Positions 35,264 to 64,000 of a stretch of 64,000 bases of DNA are shown here, piece after piece (positions within the stretch are counted from its first letter, which is position 1; each line of letters starts with the position of its first letter). A program made the translations under genes and the position numbers. The notes beneath the pieces were generated by a model. The model was not told the origin of the DNA and did no database searches. It saw nothing but the letters and a program-made list of their open reading frames with translations. The stretch is taken from assembly GCF_963924675.1 (NCBI RefSeq), contig NC_089235.1:59454220-59518219 (forward strand), given 5' to 3'. The DNA is from Phocoena phocoena. Taxonomy: Eukaryota > Chordata > Mammalia > Artiodactyla > Phocoenidae.

Positions 35264-35755
35264 AGGAATCAGCTTTTAAAGTACACACATAAGAGCCTTT
35301 CTTTGCTCCCTTTGCATTGAACCCTGGGAGGATAGCTGTAGCAAGTGCTCACACACCTGTTAAAAACGTTTGCTACTCTTGTGGGTCTCCCGGATGCAAG
35401 CCCCATTGGCTTTTAGAATTAGGTATTTTGGGGGCCTGTCCCTTGGGTGGGGTCTTAAGAGTTGTGGTGGTGAATGTGGGGTCCACGTCCTCCACTCTTC
35501 AGGGAGAAGTTGGAATTGGAGTTATCTCCTGATTATATATTGCTGTGCTGGGGGTGAGGTTTATGTCAAGCATGTCTCAGCCTTTCCTACCCACTTTGAC
35601 GCGGGTATGTTCTGGTTTTACCCAACATATAGGAGTCGCTTGGGGTTTCTGAATTTCTTTCAAAGGAAACTGCTCCATGTGCACCTGTACATTTGGTATG
35701 TCCATGGGAGGAGGGGAGTTCAGGAGCCTCCTATGTCATCATCTTTGCAGCCAGG

Positions 35756-36524
35756 ATTGCTCATGTCATAGGGCACTGAAGGCAGAAGGAAGGTAATGTG
35801 CTGAAAGGGAGGGAATGTTCAGAGAGAGACCATCTCCTAGGTTCCTTCTGGCATCTTACTCAGATTCCCTAGTGTTTACAAAGACCTTTAGTCTCTTCAT
35901 AATCCTTTCTATTTTGCATCCCACTCTATCAGATTCATATCTTGAAAACGCCATTTTCTAATATGAATCCCTTGCTTTAAACATTTTTACAACAGCCACA
36001 GTTTACTGAGTGCCCACTTTTAGGGACCCTTCGCCAACACTCTGCAAGTTCTGTACCAACCACCCAGATTGATGGTTGAGGAAATGGAGTCTCAAGGCAA
36101 CCCTGGGCTATTTAACTGTAAATACGAGTTTACTTTTCACTTGACGGATTTTTCTCAAATTCTGCGACTGGTGGCAGCATGTCAGGCATTACTCCAAACC
36201 ACACAGTAAATACGATATGCCTTGCAGGCACACTAATGTTGACTCACAGATTGTTGTGGGAGATCTATTACTTTATTTCCTTCCATCCATTCAGTTATTT
36301 TGTATTCAGTGGGCATTAGCAATCCAGAAAAACATTCTGCAGGAAATAGGACCCAGACATCCAGTATTTTTTAAAGCTCCTCAGGTGACCACAAAGGGCA
36401 GCAAGGTTGAGAACCTCTGCTTGTATACATCTGGCCCAGATAGAGAATAAAGCTTCTTGGGCTTTAGGCTCCATAATCAAATTAAGATTTTGAAGCTGAG
36501 TTTCTACACCCCTGGCCCATTGCT
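35756..36524. other. Intergenic, mostly unique
   Basis: No coding signal. A short MER5-like end ('gcagcaaggttgagaacctc') sits at about 36,345-36,425. Confidence 0.5.
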
Positions 36525-36535
36525 CTACTGCACCC

Positions 36536-36852
36536 CCCCCTTTTAAAAATTAATTTATTTTTGGCTGTGTTGGGTCTTTGTTGCTGCATGCGGGCTTTCT
36601 CTAGTTGCGGCGAGCGGGGGCGACTCTTCGTTGTGGTGCGTGTGCTTCTCATTGCAGTGGCTTCTCTTGTTGCGGAGCATGGGCTCTAGGCACACGAGCT
36701 CAGTAGCTGTGGCACGCGGGCTCTAGAGCACAGGTTCAGCAGTTGTGGCGCACGGGCTTAGGAGCTCCGTGGCACGTGGGATCTTCCCGGAGCAGGGCTT
36801 GAACCTGTGTCCCCTGCATCGGCAGGTGAACCACTGTGCCACCAGGAAAGCC
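36536..36852 (-). mobile_element. CHR-type SINE (long form), antisense
   Basis: Full long-form unit. ctactgcaccc flanks it at 36,525-36,535 and 36,853-36,863. Confidence 0.93.
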
Positions 36853-37659
36853 CTACTGCACCCTTTTTGTTAGCTCTAAGTTGAGGAAGGAAGTCAAGGG
36901 GCAGGATTCCACTCTCACATCTCTACCTAGGCTTTTTAGTCCCAAGTTGAATACTCATGGTTCTGCTATACCTGATAATAAAACCATTACCACACTGAAT
37001 TATCTTTCAAATCTTAGCAAAAGCTTTTTCTCGTTGGACTATCTGCAGGTACTTTGGCATGCTGTATTCTAGGCTCCCATGACTTACGTATTAGGCTGCA
37101 ATTCTTTACTAGGCTGTCTTTACCACAGGTGGTGAGCCTCAAATTAAAGCATCTTCGGGTTTGAGGCTAATTGGTGTTTAGTAAACATTGGTTTTTCTAT
37201 TATAAACAGTATTAAACTATTTATGCGGAAGATACAGCACGGCTTACTTAAACCATAAAGTCTTGAATGTCTTAAAGCTCACAGCTGGTGGCAGGACAAG
37301 TCAGATGCTTGAATGCAAAGGTGGATACATTCCAAGTTACCGACCGAAAGCCCTGGCTAAAGTAGGCTTCTCAGATGGACCCAGAAAGTCTCCAGGACAT
37401 TGCCCATGGGCTACACTTGTTTAGGGCGCCAAGAACCCATAGGCATGTCATAATTTGTTATGTACTTAGCAGTTACAGGGCTGTATCTATGCCCCAAAGA
37501 TTCCTCAGCACCAGCCATTGTAAAGATTTATTTTTTACTCCAAGACCTCTTGAAAAGTTCACTTACTATTTGTATGGATAATTATTCAAGATAGGGCAAA
37601 ATAGATGAAGCAATGTTTTCTTGGGGAGTACCACCAACTGAATACCAATACCTCAAAAT

Positions 37660-39123
37660 TTACAGCTTATAACACAACTTTTATTAGAAAAGTTATACAT
37701 AACATAGCATCAACTATTTTCAAGAACAATATTAAACCTGATAAGCAACAAAAACCAGACTAACAAAATGTGTAACAAGAAACTAATGACCTTTCTATAA
37801 TCAAACATTCAATTATCTACAATGTCTTTATACAAAGGGAGAAAAAACCATGGTTTACAGGCACATCATATTGAAAATAAAGCGGCAACAGCAATTTTAT
37901 ACAATTACCATTCTCAAGAAACTGAATCATCAAAACAGTAATTACGAGTTCACAAATTTCAAACATCTCACATAATTTAAAATTATTGGGTATACACTGA
38001 AGTCTGAGTGATTTTTGTTTTCCACAAAAGTGCCAACACTTAAAAGCTAGAACTTTTCAGTGTGTAATTTTGCCCTAAAATGTTAAGACATGTATTGATA
38101 ATCGTAACAGTCACATAATTCCTGGTGCTATCTGATCTGTTAATATTAAAGCCTTTATTTGGATGTGTTTTTCTTCACTTAAATTATAGGAAACCGGATA
38201 CTGGATTTCTGTTGCAAAGCTATTAGGAGTGTGCAAGCACTGGCAAAAATGATCAGTACTAAAACATAATAAATATCAGAGAAGCCATTAGTTTTTACAG
38301 CACTGTCTGCTTAAAGGTTAAGTCAACCAGTTGTACGATTTCCCATCAGTCTGTCCTTTCAGTTGGCATAGCAATTTCTATTTTCATGATCTGAATACTC
38401 AAATATATCCAAACATCTTTTTAAAACTTTGATTTATAGCTCCTGGAAAGTTATAAATGCTTTTTATATTCATTCTACTCTAAAAAGTCTATTTCTGCTC
38501 ATTTTAGAGCCTCACTAAAACAATAGATTTCAGGATAGTAAGATTCATTAAAAAGTTTCAAATGGAATGATTTACAAAAAATAGGGCACTTTAAACCAAG
38601 TCCTATTTTTTTGTAGCTGAAAGGGATTAGTTACAGTACAATTTCACACAACCCCATGATCAAGTGTGGAATTATACTTTAAAACTTAAGAGGACAATCT
38701 CTGCTTTGGGCACCATCCCTAAAGCACAATGGTTAACAAAGAAGACTGCCCGGTGCCGGTGGGAAAAGACGATTCACACTATAGATTAACTTGTCAGGCA
38801 TTTTCTCCTGAGAAGTTCTCCTTTCCCTGACTTTCCACTGCTACTCAACAGTATTATATGCGCCAATATTGCACAAATCTGTTCTGGACTGTTAAAATAA
38901 ACTTGGGGTACTTGTTTTCTCCATCAGAACACAAACACCATACAAGCAGTTTCCCTTAAAGATGAAATTGATAAATTTAAAATACCAGAAGACATGAAGA
39001 AAGAGGCAGGGACTTTGTACACACAAAAATCTAAATTTTCTTGAAGGGTTCTGTGTGCCCTACACATGGGGGCAATTTGTACACACTAGTGAAATGAACA
39101 CTAGCTATAATGCTTCTAGCTGC
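37660..39123 (-). other. RAD21: RAD21 3' untranslated region
   Basis: About 1.46 kb of AT-rich sequence between the stop codon and a poly(A) signal, free of recognisable SINE or L1 insertions although both flanks are full of them. That repeat-free state fits a retained 3' UTR. The end is inferred from the signal at 37,680-37,685 and is accurate to a few tens of bases. Several other A/T runs could act as earlier sites. Confidence 0.75.
37680..37685 (-). terminator. RAD21 poly(A) signal AATAAA
   Basis: AATAAA on the minus strand (tttatt on the plus strand) at the end of the repeat-free stretch after the RAD21 stop. Cleavage would be expected about 10-30 nt further on, near 37,655-37,670. Called by position and motif only. 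Confidence 0.6.
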
Positions 39124-58621
<19,498 letters not shown>

Positions 58622-59664
58622 CTGAAGGGGACAAAAAGTTAATGCAAACAACACCACATGAGAACTGAATTATTTATCAAGACATACAAGAAACCTGAAA
58701 ATAAAAGTCTCCTATTCTTCTAAATATGAAAACTATGAAAGGCTTGAGTGAAGTATAGTATGCATATCTATTGTTTAATTTTGAGAAGGTAAGAAAAGAT
58801 CCCCCCAAATGCTAAGCTGAAAGGAAAGGGGACAAGTCAGGTCACTTCCATGCCCTATTGTCATCTTAAAAGTGCTAGTTTGGTTTTTTTCCTTTAAGTA
58901 AAAACTGTCTTCAGAAAACTCTTCTTTTTGAAGTTCCATCAAGTGTTAATTCCATTCCTATCCTGATTACTAATTGTAAAAATAAGTCTGCTTCTGGCCA
59001 AAAGCCAGAAAATATATTCTTCATGACAAGAAAAGAATGTCCAAGAAAAAAAACACTCAGGCACAGATATTAATCAATGAGGAAATTTCCATGTTTAGAA
59101 CCCCATTAAAAACTGAGATTCTTAGCTAAATGCATTATATCATAATTGCTACCTCATGACAAGCATTTCATATTTCACCAAGCAGATAAGTAAGTGGGTT
59201 GGCCCCATTTTACAGGTAAGCAGTTTTCAAAAGCTGAGCGTTAAAAAGATGAAGCATTGTATAGTTTTCTCAACTCAGGAATCTGGAAAGCACTTGATTA
59301 CTAAATTCAGGACAATGATACAGTATACAATTTAACTCATGACTGAAATAGTCTTAGTAGAAACACAAGTATGTTATTCTTTTATTTTCCTTTTAGTAAC
59401 CTAATGTATTAATACCTAAGAAAAAAAAAGGCAGCCTGCAAAACTCCAGCTTGGAGAGCATGTGAACGGTGTAAAAAGATAATTTCCCTTATATCATGTA
59501 TTTTCCCTTTTCCACAGAAAACTTTAGAAAATCTATTTTGCCAACTGAATTTTTTCTGAAATGTCCGTAACACTAAAAAAAGGTAAGTCATGCTTTTACA
59601 GAAAGAAACTCAAGCACACCCAAAACACATGAAAACTAATTAAAATTTAAAAACTTTAAAATTT

Positions 59665-59990
59665 ATGTCACACCTATCCCTTGCTCCCTACCATTCCTAA
59701 GTCCTGGCAACCACCGCTCTGTTCTTTACTCAAATTTTATCATTTTGAGAATGTTATATAAACGGAATCATACAGTATGTGACTTTTGGGAACAGCTTCT
59801 TGGATTCAGCATCATGATACAAATTCATCCAAGTGTTTGTTGCATGTCTTAACAGTATGTTCCCTTTCATTGCTGAGCAGCATTCCATGGGGGTGGTTAT
59901 AGTACCACAATTTGCTTAGCCATTTACCTATTGAAGGACATTCGGTTGTTTCCAGTTTTTGGCTATTTCAAATAAAGCTACTGTAAATAT
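59665..59990 (-). mobile_element. Old L1 3' UTR relic in RAD21 intron 1
   Basis: 'ctggcaaccaccgctctgtt', 'aacggaatcatacagtatgt' and the 'cattcggttgtttccagttt' segment are antisense L1 3' UTR. Confidence 0.65.
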
Positions 59991-60109
59991 TAGTGTACAC
60001 AGACTTGGTGAATGTTAATTTTTCATTTTTCCAAGACAAATGTTCTGTGGTGTTATTGGACAGCATGATAAGTGTTCCTTTAGCTTTTAAAGAAACTTTT
60101 AACACTGCT

Positions 60110-61030
60110 CCTATCAAAACTCTAATGAGGTTTTTTAATAGCTACTGACAAGATTTTTCTAAAACTCATAAGGGAAGGCAAAAGACCCAGAATAGCTAAA
60201 AGTATTTTGAAAAAGAAAAATAAAGTGGGAAGAATCAGTCTACCCAATTTTAAGACTTATTATATAGCTACAACAGTCAATACTGTGTGAAGAGAAAGAT
60301 ACACAGATCAATCACAGATCAATGGAGCAGAGAACCCAGAAATAGATCCACACAATTAAGTCCAACTGATTTTTCACAAAGATGCAGAAGCAATTCAAAG
60401 AAGGAAGGCAGTCTTTTAGTCTTTGACAAATGGCGCTTGAGTGATCAGACATCACCCATAGGCCAAAAAAAAAAAAGACCTCAACCCAAACCTCACACAT
60501 TATATAAAAATTAAGTCAAAATAAATCACAGACTTAAATGTAAAACTATAAAATTTTAAGGAGAAAACCACAAAGGAACACCTTTGATATCTAAAGCTTG
60601 TTAAGAATTTTTAGACATTGTACCAAAAACATGTCCTATAAAGGAAAAGAACCTAACATGAAGGAGCCCACTGAGGATGCAAAGACAAGACAGAAGATGG
60701 GAAAAAATATTTGTAAACCACATATCTGAAAAGGACCTGGATCCAGAATATATAAAGAACTCTCAAAACTAATAGAGTTGAAAAAATCCAACTAGAAATG
60801 GGCAAAAAAAAGAAAAAAGGACATTTCAAGGAAGAGAATATAGCAATGGCAAATTAAAAACAAGAAAGATGCTCAGCATCACTAGTCATTAGGAAAATGC
60901 AAATTAAGACCCAATAAGATATCACTGCACACCTCTTATAGGAGCTAAAATAAAACATAATGGCAACAGGAAGCAAATGCTGGTGGGGATACAGAGACGC
61001 TGCCATTTCTCATACACTGCTATTGGGAAT
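60110..61030 (+). mobile_element. L1 ORF2 relic in RAD21 intron 1
   Basis: Sense L1 ORF2 relic: 'ccagaatagctaaaagtatt', 'agaacccagaaatagatcca', 'atgcaaattaagacccaata' in order, with many stops. Truncated before its 3' UTR. Confidence 0.75.
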
Positions 61031-61255
61031 GCACAATTTCTTTTGAATTAGCTTAAGAAAAAAGACCCAGAGTAAGTTAACTTGAATTTTCATGTTTTTA
61101 CAAAGGGACTGTAAATTTTAAACAAGAAGTTTGCTTACTGTACTTTCAATTAAAAACTATACTCATTCTTTCCAATAAGGTACAGAAAATACATACATAT
61201 TAGTTAATGTATCCCAGGCAAGAGATTTTATGCCTGTCAAAAATGTTTGGGAGGG

Positions 61256-61444
61256 GGCTTCCCTGGTGGTGCAGTGGTTGAGAGTCCACCTGCCGATGCA
61301 GGGGACACGGGTTCGGGCCCCGGTTCGGGAAGATCCCACATGCCGCAGAGCGGCTGGGCCCGTGAGCCATGGCCGCTGAGCCTGCACGTCCAGAGCCTGT
61401 GCTCCGCAACGGGAGAGGCCCACGCACCACAAAAAAAAAAAAAA
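61256..61444 (+). mobile_element. CHR SINE in RAD21 intron 1
   Basis: A young copy with a slightly shortened 3' part. gtttgggaggg flanks it at 61,245-61,255 and 61,445-61,455. Confidence 0.93.
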
Positions 61445-62859
61445 GTTTGGGAGGGTGGTGCAAGAGTAATTCAGTCAGGTTTGCCTCATCTCCAGTTTCC
61501 ATCACTTAATGGAATTTTCAATCTCTGAACCAGATGCTTCCAGGGGATCATTAATTCACACTAGGAAAATTTTCTCTGAAGAAAAAAATAAAATAGGCTT
61601 CATCAACTGCCTAATGATGTGAACTTTTTCTCTCAAATGTGGAGTTAAGAAAAGAACTAAGGAATACTAAACTAGGAAGAATTCGGATCAAATGCTCTAA
61701 GGTAAAAGCATTAAATAACAACACCTCAAGTGCACCTTCTATTCCACTGAGCAGATCAAAATTTGCTTCCTATAATCAAAGAGAGCCTCCTATGTTGCAG
61801 TGCTTCTACTTCAAGCCTTAAAGTTTGTTAGCATAAAAATTAAGCTGCCTCTACAGCATTATTAATATAATCTACAGGATTTTGTAGAAATCCAATATAG
61901 CTTTATGTTCTCAGAAATACAATCACTGTCATACACAATAAGCTCCAAGTATCACTATAGAAGATAGTCATGTTCCAAATAAGTAAAAAAAACTCTTACT
62001 ATTTGGCTCCTAGATACATGTAAAAAATTCTGGAAATTTTAGAAATTGACACTGGCACGTCTCAACAGGTGTCAGCAGTTCATGGCCAGCACTTCAGCTG
62101 CTAGTCAAGAGTACCATGCCTAAAATATCTCAGCTATGCCCAGGCAGAGATTCCTAAACGGATGCTTTCTTGGCATTGGATGGGGAGTAACTAAAGCAGA
62201 GTGGTGCTAAAATTAATCTGGGAAACAATTAGCAAGAGGAAATCACCTTAATAACTAAAGGAAGCCTGATGTACAGCAGTGGGTCAACTATTGGCTTGAA
62301 CCTAAATAATAAAGTGTAATCATTGTTGCCTTTTAAACCATTTTTTTCCCTTAGTAATACCAAACCTTTAACCAATCTTTAAAGAAGATTGGTTGAAAGT
62401 TTTAAAGATTCTAAATTTTGCTAATTCTTTACAAAAGATCTTAGCAGAAAGTCTGCATTTGGTCAAAAAGCACAGCTTACCAATTTCATGATTGCTCAAT
62501 TTTTTTCTAAAGCAGCAAACAACTTTTAAAAATTGATCCTAAAAAGTAATTTAAATCTGATGTGAAATGACAGACTGATAATTTAGAACATATTCAGGAA
62601 CGCAAAAATGGCGATTTCTTTAAGATGTTTCTAAAAAACCAAAGTCAAATTACAGCTCATGATTCTACAATGATGTTAAATCATTATAATATTTCACTCA
62701 TCTGTTAAAAAGCAGGGCAGGATACTGGCTGCATAAATTGGTATGACCTCTTTGAAGGGCAATGTGGCAACATCTCATACTTTCCAGCAAGAAACTGCAC
62801 TTCCAGTAATAAACCAAAAGTATATTTGAGGATGTATAATAACAATAAAAAAAAAAACT

Positions 62860-63045
62860 TACTAAGCTCTAAGTATTTTATGTGTCCATCCTCTTCGTGA
62901 TAGTCTTAGAAGATAAATACTGGCCCATTTTACAAACCAGGAAAAGGAGAAAAGGAGAGGATGAGGAATGTGGCAAAGGTCACCAGCATTTAATGTGAGT
63001 GGAACTTGAACTTCAGAGCCCACAAGTCTAACTAAACACTATGTT
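62860..63045 (+). mobile_element. MIR SINE relic in RAD21 intron 1
   Basis: 'tactaagctctaagtatttt', the 'cccattttacaaaccaggaa' segment and 'cacaagtctaactaaacac' in MIR order. Confidence 0.6.
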
Positions 63046-63639
63046 GCCTTGCCAGCATGACTTTTAATAGCAAAGTATCAGAAATAACCTACCTAGTCCT
63101 TAATAAGTGACTTTTAGCAAATTAATACAATCATACAATAGAATTCCCATGCACTCTTAAACAATGATAAAAGAGAGCTCTCTCTATACATGTATACAAA
63201 CATGCACTTGCATGAGCCAAAAATATCTATGGAGTGCAAACAAAACTGATGACACCGGTCACCTTTGGAACCTGTGTCCAGTGAGAAAGTGAGGACTACC
63301 CTTCTGTACTGTTGGACTTTTTTTCTTGTGTAACTTATGGCATACACAAACGTCATCTATTCAAAGTAAAAACAATTATTTTGGGAGTGCTTTGCCAGTA
63401 ACTAGCATGTTAAGCTGCTTAATCTGTGTAGTTCACTTTCCCTAACTATAAAAAACTGGAAGGTGGAAATTCGGTGATAACTAACCTTAGAAAACATCAA
63501 CATCGAACTCAGATAAGAATGGAACCATCTCTCTGGGGGTGCTTGGGGGAGTGTCTCAGGGACAGAAGGTATTTCCAACCCTGCACCCTAGAGCTCCCCT
63601 CCCTTTTGATACTAATGTTCTTTGAAGAAGAGTTTTACA

Positions 63640-63790
63640 ATCGGACAGTCCTTGGTTCAAACTCAGCTCCCTCCACAGTTGTTTTGTAAGGGTTAAAAGT
63701 GAATTAACATCTGAGTCTTAGCCTTCTCATCTATAAAATGGGGATGTTTCCCGAACAGTATTATGAGAATTAAACAGAACATCATACCCA
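63640..63790 (+). mobile_element. MIR SINE relic in RAD21 intron 1
   Basis: 'cagtccttggttcaaactca' and 'tcatctataaaatggggatg' in MIR order, followed by 'attatgagaattaaacagaa'. Confidence 0.6.
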
Positions 63791-64000
63791 ACACAATGCC
63801 ACTATAGACACAAATAGTTACTTTGGAAAAAAAATCTCCCACAGAGCACATACCAGCTATCATGATCATGCCTAACAATTCTGACATCACAACATTTAAA
63901 CAAAACCCACAAAATCTTTATTTCTGATATTAGAAATTTCCCTTTGTACCAAACCATAAAGATAAAACTTCTGAGAATCTTTATGTTCCAATAAATAGGA

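Larger units (their letters stand above)
33918..35755 (-). mobile_element. Old L1 (A), 5' part: ORF1 remainder and 5' UTR
   Basis: The sequence restarts at the same ORF1 position where L1 (A) broke off at 30,333, continues through ORF1 to about 34,400, and then through 5' UTR-like sequence to about 35,755. It carries a CHR SINE at 35,051-35,263 and a short (GT)n run at 34,726-34,746. Confidence 0.7.
58622..64000 (-). other. RAD21 intron 1 (partial)
   Basis: From the exon 2 acceptor to the window edge, with L1 relics, one CHR SINE and MIRs. It is AT-rich and CpG-poor throughout, so the RAD21 promoter and non-coding exon 1, which in mammals lie in a CpG island, must be further on. Confidence 0.8.

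Overview
This is a 64 kb piece of a mammalian nuclear genome, almost certainly a cetacean and probably a toothed whale. The basis is the repeat content: many young tRNA-derived CHR-type SINEs (the 'gggcttccctggtggcgcagtgg' head), older L1, L2, MIR and hAT relics, and no ruminant BovB elements that I can see. There are no bacterial-style operons, no CRISPR array and no RNA gene.

The only host gene I can support is RAD21, the kleisin subunit of cohesin, on the minus strand from about 58.6 kb (coding exon 2, with the ATG) down to about 37.66 kb (poly(A) signal). All thirteen coding exons (2-14) are present, each with AG/GT borders. Their lengths (144, 130, 100, 107, 207, 126, 123, 224, 160, 146, 150, 84 and 192 nt of coding sequence) add up to one open frame of 630 codons plus a stop. 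The separase sites (R172, R450) and the caspase site (D279) fall at the residue numbers known for human RAD21. Non-coding exon 1 and the promoter lie beyond 64,000.

Positions 1-37,650 are intergenic sequence 3' of RAD21 and are mostly transposable elements. They include a hAT-like relic (1.2-1.7 kb), a nearly complete but dead L1 (3.5-8.5 kb, minus), an L2 relic (12-13 kb, minus), and a nested pair of old L1s (24.3-35.75 kb, minus). SINEs have landed throughout.

The most interesting object is a compact betaretrovirus-like provirus at 19,897-23,459 (minus strand). It has two 369-bp LTRs differing at one position and a 6-bp target duplication. Between them lie a tRNA-Lys1,2-type primer binding site, a consensus splice donor, an uninterrupted 681-codon gag, and a GGGAAAC slippery heptamer 7 nt before a perfect 8-bp hairpin. 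Only a stub of pro remains. The env splice acceptor, a 43-codon env signal-peptide stub and a polypurine tract follow. Pro-pol and most of env are missing. The element looks recent and would depend on enzymes supplied by another element.
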